From assembly GCF_022760965.1 (NCBI RefSeq), contig NZ_JAKVIJ010000007.1:135402-199401 (forward strand): a stretch of 64,000 bases of DNA. Direction: 5' to 3'. Numbering within the stretch: the first letter of the stretch is position 1; each line of letters begins with the position of its first letter. Shown here one piece after another: positions 1 to 7,750 of this stretch. Under the pieces are notes generated by a model. That model was not told where the DNA came from. It ran no database searches and saw nothing but the letters and a program-made list of their open reading frames with translations. The position numbers and the translations under genes are program-made. Source of the stretch: Simplicispira sedimenti (GTDB lineage: Bacteria; Pseudomonadota; Gammaproteobacteria; Burkholderiales; Burkholderiaceae_C).

Positions 1-406
1 GCTCACGGGGGTTGACCCAGGCCGTGAGCGCCTGCCCGCTGGACTGCGCCGCCTGCAAACGGCGGTGCCACTGGGCGTGCCAGTCGCCCACGTTGTCGCT
101 ATGGCCCTGGGCATCGAGCCCCACGCGCTGCGACTCGTAGGTCTGGGCCCCCACCTGGTAGCGGTAGCGCACGCGCACCGCGTAGGTTTCGGAGCCTTCG
201 CTGTCCCGGCGGCGGTCCAGTTGCGTTTCCAGCACCTGTGCGGGCACGCTCTGCCAGGACCGCACTTCCCAGGCCGCGCGGAGGGTCTGGTACAGCGGAA
301 ACAGGCCCACAAAAAAGCCGCCAGCGCCAAACCCTACGGCAAACACCGCGCTGAAAAGCAGGGTCCCGATACGGACAGGCCAGGACATGGGGGCAGATGT
401 GGACAT
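1..406 (-). CDS. DUF3592-like membrane protein (5' part only)
   Basis: This gene starts at 406 and runs off the left edge, so only about 135 residues are visible. Residues 10-40 form one hydrophobic helix (FSAVFAVGFGAGGFFVGLF), probably a membrane anchor. The soluble part that follows (WEVRSWQSVPAQVLETQLDR ... YRYQVGAQTYESQRVGL) has the pattern of DUF3592 proteins, which carry a small beta-rich domain between membrane helices; a second helix would lie beyond the window. A second in-frame ATG lies six codons in, so the start is uncertain. The function of DUF3592 proteins is not known to me. It reads in the same direction as acnB but lies beyond the acnB terminator, so it is probably a separate unit. 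Confidence 0.7.
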   Translation of the reverse strand, partial: MSTSAPMSWPVRIGTLLFSAVFAVGFGAGGFFVGLFPLYQTLRAAWEVRSWQSVPAQVLETQLDRRRDSEGSETYAVRVRYRYQVGAQTYESQRVGLDAQGHSDNVGDWHAQWHRRLQAAQSSGQALTAWVNPRE

Positions 407-452
407 GCGCCCAGCTTAGCAAGCCCGTGTGTACGCTGCATCCGCCGACCGA

Positions 453-480
453 TAAAAAAAGCGGCCCCGAAGGGCCGCTG
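453..480 (-). terminator. Rho-independent terminator after acnB
   Basis: Read on the minus strand, the stem GCGGCCC / GGGCCGC with a four-base loop is followed by a run of seven T. It lies just past the acnB stop and probably ends the mdh-to-acnB transcript. Confidence 0.85.
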
Positions 481-501
481 CAGTGGTGGCTGGGCAGAGC
501 C

Positions 502-3093
502 TCAGGCCGTCACGTTCTTGGCGACTTCCGCGTACTCTTCGATCTGGTCGAAGTTCATGTACTTGTACACGCTGGCGGCATCCTTGTTGATGATGCCCAT
601 GGCTTCCTGGTATTCGGCCACGGTGGGAATACGACCCAGCTTCGAGCACACCGCCGTCAGCTCGGCCGAGCCCAGGAACACGTTGGTGTTCTTGCCCAGA
701 CGGTTGGGGAAGTTGCGGGTGGAGGTGGACATGACGGTGGCACCCTCACGCACCTGGGCCTGGTTGCCCATGCACAGCGAGCAGCCGGGCATTTCGGTGC
801 GGGCACCGGCAGCGCCGAAGTTGGCGTAGTGGCCTTCCTTCATCAGCTCGGACGCGTCCATCTTGGTGGGAGGTGCCACCCACATCTTGACCGGAATGTC
901 GCGTGCACCGCCGAGCAGCTTGGCTGCAGCACGGAAGTGGCCGATGTTGGTCATGCACGAACCGATGAAGGTCTCATCGATCTTGGTGCCCGACACTTCG
1001 GACATGAACTTGGCGTCGTCCGGATCGTTGGGGCAGCAGACGATGGGTTCCTTGATGTCGGCCAGGTCGATCTCGATCACGGCCGCGTATTCGGCGTCCT
1101 TGTCGGCTTCGAGCAGGTCGGGCTTGGCCAGCCAGGCTTCGACCTTCTCGATGCGGCGTGCCAGGGTCTTGGCGTCGGCATAACCGTCGGCGATCATGTT
1201 CTTCATGAGCACGATGTTGGAGCGCAGGTACTCCTTGACCGGTTCGGGGTTGAGCTTGATCGTGCAACCGGCGGCGGAGCGCTCGGCCGAGGCGTCGGAC
1301 AGCTCGAACGCCTGCTCCACCTTCAGGTCGGGCAGACCTTCGATTTCCAGCACGCGGCCCGAGAAGATGTTCTTCTTGCCGGCCTTGGCCACGGTCAGCA
1401 GGCCTTGCTTGATGGCGTACAGGGGGATGGCATGCACCAGGTCACGCAGGGTGACGCCGGGTTGCATCTGGCCCTTGAAGCGCACCAGCACCGACTCGGG
1501 CATGTCCAGGGGCATCACGCCGGTGGCAGCGCCGAAGGCCACCAGACCGGAGCCTGCGGGGAAGGAAATGCCGATCGGGAAGCGGGTGTGCGAGTCGCCG
1601 CCGGTGCCCACGGTGTCGGGCAGCAGCAGGCGGTTCAGCCAGGAGTGGATCACGCCGTCACCGGGGCGCAGGGCGACGCCGCCACGGTTGGAGATGAAGG
1701 CAGGCAGCTCGCGGTGCATCTTGGCATCCACGGGCTTGGGGTAGGCGGCCGTGTGGCAGAAGGACTGCATCACCAGGTCGGCGCTGAAGCCCAGGCAGGC
1801 CAGGTCCTTCAGTTCGTCACGGGTCATGGGGCCGGTGGTGTCCTGGCTGCCCACGGTGGTCATCTTGGGTTCGCAGTAGGTACCGGGGCGGATGCCCTGG
1901 CCTTCAGGCAGGCCGCAGGCACGGCCAACCATCTTCTGCGCCAGCGTGAAGCCCTTGCCGGTGTCCTTGGGGGCCACGGGCAGGCGGAACACGGTGCTCG
2001 CGGGCAAGCCCAGGAACTCACGGGCCTTGGCGGTGAGCGAGCGGCCGATGATCAGGTTGATACGGCCGCCGGCGCGCACTTCGTCCAGCAGCACCTGGCT
2101 CTTGAGCGCAAACTCGGCCACGGTTTCACCGTTCTTCAGAATCTTGCCGTCGTAGGGCAGCACGTCGATCACGTCGCCCATTTCCAGCTTGGTCACGTCC
2201 ACTTCGATGGGCAGGGAGCCGGAGTCTTCCTGCGTGTTGAAGAAGATGGGAGCGATCTTGCCGCCCAGGGTCACGCCACCGAAGCGCTTGTTCGGAACAA
2301 ACGGGATGTCCTGGCCGGTGGCCCAGATCACGGAGTTGGTGGCGGACTTGCGCGAAGAGCCGGTGCCGACCACGTCACCCACGTAGGCGACGAGGTTGCC
2401 CTTCTTCTTCAGGTCTTCGATGAACTGCATGGGGCCGCGCTTGCCGTCTTCCTCGGGCTTGAAGGCCGCATCGGGGCGCGTGTTCTTCAGCATGGCCAGG
2501 TAGTGCAGCGGAATGTCCGGGCGGCTCCAGGCATCGGGCGCGGGCGAGAGGTCGTCGGTGTTGGTCTCGCCCGGCACCTTGAACACGGTGACGGTGATCT
2601 TTTTCTCGACTTCGGGACGGCTGGTGAACCACTCGGCGTCGGCCCACGACTTCATCACTTCCTGGGCCTTGGCGTTGCCCGCCTTGGCCTTGGCGGCGAC
2701 GTCGTTGAAGAAGTCGAACATCAGCAGCGTCTTCTTCAGCGCATCCGCAGCCACACCGGCCACTTCGGCGTCGTCGAGCAACTCGATCAGGGGATGGACG
2801 TTGTAGCCCCCCACCATGGTGCCCAGCAGCTCGGTGGCCTTGGCCTTGGAGATCAGGCCGACCTGGATGTCACCGTGGGCCACGGCGGCCAGGAAGCTGG
2901 CTTTGACCTTGGCGGCATCGTCCACGCCCGGAGGCACGCGGTGGGTGAGCAAGTCCATCAGGAACGCTTCTTCGCCTGCGGGCGGGTTCTTGATCAGCTC
3001 GATCAGTGCGGATACCTGCTTGGCATCCAGGGGCAGTGGCGGAATGCCAAGGGCAGCGCGCTCTGCGGCGTGTTCACGGTAGGCTTGCAACAT
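502..3093 (-). CDS. acnB: Aconitate hydratase B (bifunctional aconitase / 2-methylisocitrate dehydratase type)
   Basis: Cytoplasmic [4Fe-4S] enzyme converting citrate to isocitrate in the TCA cycle; AcnB enzymes can also act on 2-methylcitrate intermediates. The 863-residue length is normal for AcnB. The domain order is that of AcnB: an N-terminal HEAT-like helical domain (about 1-160), the swivel domain next, then the catalytic domains. Candidate cluster cysteines are in IVCCPNDPDDAKF and in PGCSLCMGNQ (near residues 771 and 774). It is the last of four minus-strand genes after mdh, the CitE-like lyase and a small exported protein, which places it with the other TCA genes. The 66-base gap before it has no obvious separate promoter. 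AcnB proteins can bind RNA when the cluster is lost, but nothing here tests that. Confidence 0.97.
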   Translation of the reverse strand: MLQAYREHAAERAALGIPPLPLDAKQVSALIELIKNPPAGEEAFLMDLLTHRVPPGVDDAAKVKASFLAAVAHGDIQVGLISKAKATELLGTMVGGYNVHPLIELLDDAEVAGVAADALKKTLLMFDFFNDVAAKAKAGNAKAQEVMKSWADAEWFTSRPEVEKKITVTVFKVPGETNTDDLSPAPDAWSRPDIPLHYLAMLKNTRPDAAFKPEEDGKRGPMQFIEDLKKKGNLVAYVGDVVGTGSSRKSATNSVIWATGQDIPFVPNKRFGGVTLGGKIAPIFFNTQEDSGSLPIEVDVTKLEMGDVIDVLPYDGKILKNGETVAEFALKSQVLLDEVRAGGRINLIIGRSLTAKAREFLGLPASTVFRLPVAPKDTGKGFTLAQKMVGRACGLPEGQGIRPGTYCEPKMTTVGSQDTTGPMTRDELKDLACLGFSADLVMQSFCHTAAYPKPVDAKMHRELPAFISNRGGVALRPGDGVIHSWLNRLLLPDTVGTGGDSHTRFPIGISFPAGSGLVAFGAATGVMPLDMPESVLVRFKGQMQPGVTLRDLVHAIPLYAIKQGLLTVAKAGKKNIFSGRVLEIEGLPDLKVEQAFELSDASAERSAAGCTIKLNPEPVKEYLRSNIVLMKNMIADGYADAKTLARRIEKVEAWLAKPDLLEADKDAEYAAVIEIDLADIKEPIVCCPNDPDDAKFMSEVSGTKIDETFIGSCMTNIGHFRAAAKLLGGARDIPVKMWVAPPTKMDASELMKEGHYANFGAAGARTEMPGCSLCMGNQAQVREGATVMSTSTRNFPNRLGKNTNVFLGSAELTAVCSKLGRIPTVAEYQEAMGIINKDAASVYKYMNFDQIEEYAEVAKNVTA

Positions 3094-3159
3094 GGTGGTT
3101 TCTCCGGTTGGGTCTTTGTGGTATCGGGGGGCGTTGGGGTCCGGACCAGTAGGAAAGGC

Positions 3160-3762
3160 TTACTTGGTCGGTGACGGTTCAAGCAGGTTCGGGGCGGGCG
3201 CCTTCTTCAGCGTCTCGGCCACCGCCACCTGTTCGGGGCTCATGCAGTCATCGGCCAGTCGCTGTCCGCGTTTCTGATCCATGAGCATGGATTTGTTGGC
3301 AATCTGGAGCCAGACGGCACCAGCCTTGGGGTCTTCCAGGCGCACGGCGCCGGTGCTGGTGAGCACGGGGGCCATATGGAAGCGAAAGCCCTTGCCTTCC
3401 AGGTGGAAGTGTCCTGGGGCCTGGGGATCGCTGGTGACATTCACCGATGCCCCCAGCTCGCACGCCATCTGGCCCACATACACGCGCTCCGCCATAGCCA
3501 ACTCGTCCGGGGAGAGTGCTTCTCGTGCAGCAATCAGACCCGTGGCCACCTGAACGGCCGCCGTGTGCAGTTGCTGGCGGCTGCTGGTGGGCTTGGCCTT
3601 GGCCACCACTTCCTTTTTGGCCGTCGGCTTCGCGGCGGTCTTGGCGGGGCTTGCCTTGGCGGCGGTGTTTGTCTTGGCGGTGGTCTTGGCCTGGCTGGCC
3701 TGCGCCAGGGTCAGGCCGGGCATCAGCGCCAGCAGCGCCGCAGCAAGAAGGGTTTTGGTCAT
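3160..3762 (-). CDS. Small exported protein of unknown function
   Basis: A 200-residue protein. The start at 3762 has a GGAG ribosome-binding site about seven bases upstream; an in-frame ATG four codons earlier (3774) is less well placed. Residues 1-22 look like a Sec signal peptide (MTKTLLAAALLALMPGLTLA, likely cut after AQA). Residues 23-60 are an Ala/Lys/Thr-rich low-complexity linker, and from about 62 to 200 there is an ordinary mixed-composition domain with two cysteines (QMACELG and DDCMSPEQ) that could form a disulfide in the periplasm. I do not recognise the family. It lies between the CitE-like lyase and acnB on the same strand, so it is probably co-transcribed with them, but nothing in the protein suggests a metabolic role. 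Confidence 0.8.
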   Translation of the reverse strand: MTKTLLAAALLALMPGLTLAQASQAKTTAKTNTAAKASPAKTAAKPTAKKEVVAKAKPTSSRQQLHTAAVQVATGLIAAREALSPDELAMAERVYVGQMACELGASVNVTSDPQAPGHFHLEGKGFRFHMAPVLTSTGAVRLEDPKAGAVWLQIANKSMLMDQKRGQRLADDCMSPEQVAVAETLKKAPAPNLLEPSPTK

Positions 3763-3785
3763 TGCAGTCTCCATGTGGCAAGGTT

Positions 3786-4778
3786 TCAGCAGCGCGATGA
3801 TACAAACCAGGTCTGCACCTCGGACGGCAAAGTCCTTCCCGTGGCGTGGGCCCGCTCCAGGAACTGCCAGTAGTAGCGGTAGCTTGCGCGGTCGTGCAGC
3901 ACGCCCTCGATGCTGATGGGCGCCCAGTGGGCACGGGCGGCAGCGGCAACAATGTGCGCTGCCTTGTCCACGGACATCTGCGATGGCGAAAGGGCTTCGA
4001 GGATAGGCCGAATCTGCGCCGGATGGATGCTCCACATGCGTGTGTAGCCCAGTTCGAGTGCCACACGCTGCGCTGCGGCCTGCAGAGCAGCGGCGTCACT
4101 GAATTCGGTGACCACGCAGTGCGAGGGCACCTTGCCATGCGCATGGCAGGCAGCAGCGATTTCCAGCTTGGCACGCACCACCAGGGGATGGGTGAACTGG
4201 CCCTGCACGCCCATCGCGGAGTCAGGAATGGCGCCACCGTGGGCGGACACAAAATCCATGAGCCCGAAGCTCAGGCTTTGCACAAGCGGATGTGCTGCAA
4301 TGTCAAAGGCCCGGTGCACGGCCGCAGGCGATTCGATCAATGCGTGCAGCGCCAGATGCGGCGCACCCGCCTGGTCCAGCAGCTGTGCGGCGCGGTCGAT
4401 GTCCGCCACGGACTCTACCTTGGGCAGCATGAGGTGGCACAGGCGGTGGCCTGCCCGGCCCACAATGGTGTCCACATCCTGGGCAAAGGCCGGGTGGTCC
4501 ACGGCGTGGACCCTGGCCGCCACGCGGGTGCCGGGTGCGGCCTCGTGCAGCGCCAGTTCGGCCACCAGCGCCGCATGCTCGGCCTCGGCACCCACAGGGG
4601 CGCCGTCTTCACAGTCCAGCGTCACGTCGAAGACGCAAGCGCCGAACTCCTGCATCATTTCTGCCTGCAATTGCAGGCTCTTGCGCATCCGCGCGGGCGC
4701 ACCGCTGTAGTGGTCACAGACCGGCAGCAGGCCCGCCGCCGCCTGGGCACCCAGCAGGATGTCGCGCGGATGGGTCAT
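3786..4778 (-). CDS. HpcH/HpaI aldolase / CitE-like CoA-ester lyase
   Basis: A 330-residue member of the HpcH/HpaI / citrate-lyase-beta superfamily, which splits or forms C-C bonds in malyl-CoA, citramalyl-CoA or citryl-CoA type substrates using a Mg-bound enolate. Family marks include FDVTLDCEDGAPVG, the metal-binding glutamate region ALIESPAAV, LSFGLMDFVSAHG and a C-terminal WSIHPAQI. No citrate lyase alpha or gamma gene is nearby, so true citrate lyase is unlikely; a malyl-CoA or beta-methylmalyl-CoA lyase-like role would fit the TCA setting but is inference. It starts 12 bases after the mdh stop and is followed 24 bases on by the small exported protein, all on one strand. Substrate specificity cannot be read from the sequence. 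Confidence 0.85.
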   Translation of the reverse strand: MTHPRDILLGAQAAAGLLPVCDHYSGAPARMRKSLQLQAEMMQEFGACVFDVTLDCEDGAPVGAEAEHAALVAELALHEAAPGTRVAARVHAVDHPAFAQDVDTIVGRAGHRLCHLMLPKVESVADIDRAAQLLDQAGAPHLALHALIESPAAVHRAFDIAAHPLVQSLSFGLMDFVSAHGGAIPDSAMGVQGQFTHPLVVRAKLEIAAACHAHGKVPSHCVVTEFSDAAALQAAAQRVALELGYTRMWSIHPAQIRPILEALSPSQMSVDKAAHIVAAAARAHWAPISIEGVLHDRASYRYYWQFLERAHATGRTLPSEVQTWFVSSRC

Positions 4779-4790
4779 GGAAGACGCGGC

Positions 4791-5777
4791 TTACAGCAGG
4801 TGCTTGACGCCGTCCTTCTCGCCCTCGAGCTCGGCCAGGGTCTTGTTGATGCACTCTTGGCTGAATGCGTCGATCGGCAGACCTTCGACGATCTTGTACT
4901 CGCCGCCTTCGCAGGTGACGGGGTAGCCAAACATCGTTTCAGCGGGGATGCCGTATTCGCCCTTGGACGGAATGCCCATGGTGACCCACTTGCCGTTGGT
5001 GCCCAGGGCCCAATCGCGCATGTGGTCGATGGCGGCGTTGGCAGCCGAGGCGGCCGACGACAGGCCACGGGCGGCGATGATGGCGGCGCCACGCTTGCCC
5101 ACGGTGGGCAGGAACACATTGGCGTTCCACTCGTGGTCGTTGATGGTGTCCTTGACGGACTTGCCGTTCACGGTGGCGAAACGGTAGTCGGCGTACATGG
5201 TGGGCGAGTGGTTGCCCCACACGGCCAGCTTCTCGATGTCGCCCACGGCAACGCCCATCTTGGCGGCAATCTGCGAGGCGGCACGGTTGTGGTCCAGGCG
5301 CAGCATGGCGGTGAAGTTCTTGGCCGGCAGATCGGGGGCCGACTTCATGGCGATGTATGCGTTGGTGTTGGCGGGGTTGCCGACCACCAGCACGCGCACG
5401 TTGCGCGAAGCCACGGCGTTCAGGGCCTTGCCCTGGGCGGTGAAGATCTGGGCATTGGCGGCCAGCAGGTCGGCGCGCTCCATGCCGGGACCGCGGGGGC
5501 GGGCACCGACCAGCAGAGCGTAGTCGGTGTCCTTGAAGGCAGTCATGGGGTCGGAGTGAGCCTCGATGCCAGCCAGCAGAGGGAAGGCGCAGTCTTCGAG
5601 TTCCATGATCACGCCCTTGAGCGCGTTCTGGGCCTTTTCATCCGGGATTTCGAGCAATTGCAGGATGACGGGCTGGTCCTTGCCCAGCATTTCGCCCGAG
5701 GCGATGCGGAACAGAAGGGCGTAGCCAATTTGGCCAGCAGCACCGGTGACGGCCACGCGGACGGGCTTTTTGCTCAT
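4791..5777 (-). CDS. mdh: Malate dehydrogenase (NAD)
   Basis: Oxidises malate to oxaloacetate in the TCA cycle. At 328 residues it has the length of the betaproteobacterial MDH group. Visible are the NAD-binding loop GAAGQIG (12-18), substrate arginines in GARPRGPGMER (about 91-101), VGNPANTNA (132-140), LDHNRA with the catalytic Asp (161-166) and the catalytic His in WGNHSPTMYAD (His190). The start at 5777 has GGAG eight bases upstream; reading further upstream gives no homologous sequence. It is the first gene of the minus-strand set ending in acnB. Its upstream region, shared with the divergent GntR gene, carries a TCTTATATAAGA palindrome, so mdh is a likely target of that regulator. Confidence 0.97.
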   Translation of the reverse strand: MSKKPVRVAVTGAAGQIGYALLFRIASGEMLGKDQPVILQLLEIPDEKAQNALKGVIMELEDCAFPLLAGIEAHSDPMTAFKDTDYALLVGARPRGPGMERADLLAANAQIFTAQGKALNAVASRNVRVLVVGNPANTNAYIAMKSAPDLPAKNFTAMLRLDHNRAASQIAAKMGVAVGDIEKLAVWGNHSPTMYADYRFATVNGKSVKDTINDHEWNANVFLPTVGKRGAAIIAARGLSSAASAANAAIDHMRDWALGTNGKWVTMGIPSKGEYGIPAETMFGYPVTCEGGEYKIVEGLPIDAFSQECINKTLAELEGEKDGVKHLL

Positions 5778-5907
5778 GGTAGGAACTCCAGGAAGTGAAG
5801 GGAACAGGTGAATGTGCAGCGGTTGCCACCTGCGCCTGTTACCAGCAACACGTGCGCGCCGCAAACAGGTATGGATTCTAGCTTTGAATACTGCACTGCG
5901 TCAATTT

Positions 5908-5928
5908 GTCTTATGTCTTATATAAGAT
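5908..5928. promoter_or_regulatory. Candidate GntR operator between mdh and the GntR gene
   Basis: The perfect 12-bp palindrome TCTTATATAAGA (5916-5927) is preceded by a tandem GTCTTAT GTCTTAT (5908-5921). It lies in the 179-base gap between divergent mdh and the GntR gene, the usual place for a GntR operator. The same 12-mer occurs once more in the window, before argD. Binding by the adjacent regulator is inference. Confidence 0.6.
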
Positions 5929-5956
5929 ATGATCAAGGCCCGAACGACGCAGAGCC

Positions 5957-6751
5957 ATGTCCTCCCTGCCCCCCGCCTCCACCGAAACCGCCGACGCCCC
6001 GCAGTTGCCCCAGGCTGGCCTGCCCGCACCCGCGTTCAGCCCCTTGTACCAACAGATCAAGGGACTGATCCTGCAAAGCCTGCAGGCGGGCGAGTGGAAA
6101 CCCGGAGAAGCCATTCCCAGCGAAATGGAATTGGCCGCCCGCTTTCGGGTGAGCCAGGGCACGGTGCGCAAAGCCATCGACGAACTGGCGTCAGAGAACC
6201 TGGTAACGCGCCGCCAGGGCAAGGGCACCTTTGTAGCCACCCACGCCGAGCGCCATGTGCAGTACCGCTTTCTGAAGCTCATGCCTGACAGCGGGGATGC
6301 CAGTGTCGAGGGCCCTGCACAGCGCCATATTGTTGAATGCAAGCGCGTGCGCGCCAGCGCAGACGTGGCCCGAACCCTTGGACTGCGCACCGGCGACGCG
6401 GTCATGCAGGCCCGGCGTGTCCTGTCCTTCAGCGGCGTACCGACGATTCTCGAAGACATCTGGCTGCCGGGACAAGCCTTCAAAGGGCTCTCGGCCAACC
6501 AGCTTGCCGCCTACCCCGGCCCCACCTATGCCATGTTCGAACTCGACTTCGGTGTTCGCATGGTCCGGGCCGAGGAAAAAATCCGGGCCGTGCTCCCCAC
6601 CGCAGAGCAGGCCCAGGCGCTGCAGGTGGCACCTGATACCCCTTTGCTGAGCGTGGAGCGCATCGCCTTCACTTACAACGATGTTCCCATGGAGTTACGG
6701 CGCGGCCTCTACCGCACGGACACGCACCATTACCACAACGAACTCAACTGA
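5957..6751 (+). CDS. GntR-family transcriptional regulator (HutC/UTRA type)
   Basis: A 264-residue repressor-type protein. Residues about 34-102 are the winged helix (PLYQQIKGLILQSLQAGEWK, then PSEMELAARFRVSQGTVRKA with the recognition helix, then RRQGKGTFV in the wing). Residues about 120-260 form the UTRA ligand-binding domain (for example RRVLSFSGVPTILEDIWLPG). UTRA proteins bind a small metabolite that changes DNA affinity; the effector cannot be read here. The gene sits between mdh (divergent) and sdhCDAB-gltA (same direction, 142 bases on), so it probably controls TCA genes on both sides and possibly itself. The N-terminal 30 residues are a Pro/Ala-rich tail without a family match. Confidence 0.9.
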   Translation: MSSLPPASTETADAPQLPQAGLPAPAFSPLYQQIKGLILQSLQAGEWKPGEAIPSEMELAARFRVSQGTVRKAIDELASENLVTRRQGKGTFVATHAERHVQYRFLKLMPDSGDASVEGPAQRHIVECKRVRASADVARTLGLRTGDAVMQARRVLSFSGVPTILEDIWLPGQAFKGLSANQLAAYPGPTYAMFELDFGVRMVRAEEKIRAVLPTAEQAQALQVAPDTPLLSVERIAFTYNDVPMELRRGLYRTDTHHYHNELN

Positions 6752-6893
6752 CAACGACCTTGCATTCAGATTGGATGTTGAAAAAAACACAAAATCCCAT
6801 CTGCATCAAACCCTGGTTGCTGCGTTGCAATAGAATTTTGTGTCCTTGCGTGCACAGAATTACAAAGCAGTTACATCCACGAAAGCCCTTGCC

Positions 6894-7328
6894 ATGACCG
6901 ATCTAGCCAAAAAAAGGCCTGAATTCCGCAACATCAACGCCTTCAAGGATCTCACCACCTACCGCATGACGGTGGGCGCGTGGGTTTCGATCCTTCACCG
7001 GGGCAGCGGAGCCATCCTCTTCCTGCTGCTGCCGCTGCTGGTCTGGATGTTCGATACCTCCCTGTCGTCCGAGTATTCCTTTGCCCGCTTCAAGGCGGCC
7101 TTTGAAAGCGGCCTGGGGTTTGTGCCCGGCTGGCTGTTCAAGCTCGTCACGCTGGGCATCATCTGGGCCTACCTGCACCATGTCTGCGCTGGCATCCGCC
7201 ATCTGTGGATGGATGTGGACCACGGCAGCATCAGCAAGTCCTTCGCCAAGTCTTCCGCCATCGCAGCCCTGGTGGTGAGCCTGGGCCTGACAGCGGTCCT
7301 GGGCGCCAAACTGTTTGGCCTTTACTGA
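6894..7328 (+). CDS. sdhC: Succinate dehydrogenase cytochrome b556 subunit
   Basis: Membrane anchor of complex II, passing electrons from succinate to ubiquinone. The 144-residue protein has three hydrophobic helices (about 35-52, 78-98, 120-140). The quinone-site motif SILHRGSG (32-39) and the heme-ligand motif HHVCAGIRHLWMD are clear; His96 in the H-x3-G-x-RH pattern is the expected axial heme ligand. I chose the start at 6894 because homologues begin with this AKKRPEFRN segment; an in-frame ATG 18 codons earlier adds no family sequence. It heads sdhCDAB-sdhE-gltA on the plus strand. Confidence 0.95.
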   Translation: MTDLAKKRPEFRNINAFKDLTTYRMTVGAWVSILHRGSGAILFLLLPLLVWMFDTSLSSEYSFARFKAAFESGLGFVPGWLFKLVTLGIIWAYLHHVCAGIRHLWMDVDHGSISKSFAKSSAIAALVVSLGLTAVLGAKLFGLY

Positions 7329-7353
7329 TCCACACCCATTCGAAGGAAATCCC

Positions 7354-7716
7354 ATGACCACCTACGGTTACAAGCGCACCGTCGTCGGTGCCCACTATGG
7401 CTGGCGCGACTGGCTGGTTCAGCGCATCACCGCCCTCATCATGATCCTGTTCACCCTGACCGTGATCGCGCAGCTTGTGTTCAGCAAGGGCAACATCGGT
7501 TACGCACTCTGGGCAGGTATTTTTGCCGCCCAATGGATGAAGTTTCTGGCCTTCTCCGTAATCGTTGCGCTGGCCTGGCATGCCTGGGTCGGCATGTGCA
7601 GCATCTGGATGGACTACGTCAAGCCGGCCGGAATCCGGTTGGCGCTGCAGGTTTTCACGATTGTCTGGCTCGTCGGCTGCGCAGGCTGGGGCTTCCAGGT
7701 TCTGTGGCGTCTTTGA
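7354..7716 (+). CDS. sdhD: Succinate dehydrogenase membrane anchor subunit
   Basis: Second membrane anchor of complex II, 120 residues with three hydrophobic helices. The family marks are WRDWLVQRITAL near residue 17-28 and AWHAWVGMCSIWMDYVKP (74-91), containing the candidate heme ligand His76 and the quinone-site pair Asp87-Tyr88. The ATG at 7354 is preceded by GAAGGAAAT, a good ribosome-binding site. It follows sdhC by 25 bases and precedes sdhA by 34. Confidence 0.95.
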   Translation: MTTYGYKRTVVGAHYGWRDWLVQRITALIMILFTLTVIAQLVFSKGNIGYALWAGIFAAQWMKFLAFSVIVALAWHAWVGMCSIWMDYVKPAGIRLALQVFTIVWLVGCAGWGFQVLWRL

Positions 7717-7750
7717 GCGTCGCCCACACACTGAAAAACAAGGCTAAGCC

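Noticed and set aside
397..3174. A 925-residue open frame on the plus strand opposite acnB
   Set aside because: It is the complement of a recognised gene in GC-rich DNA, has a His/Gly/Val-rich composition typical of such shadows, and no start signal.
6752..6893. A second copy of the TCTTATATAAGA operator before sdhC
   Set aside because: The gap was read on both strands; it is AT-rich but does not contain the palindrome or a close variant.
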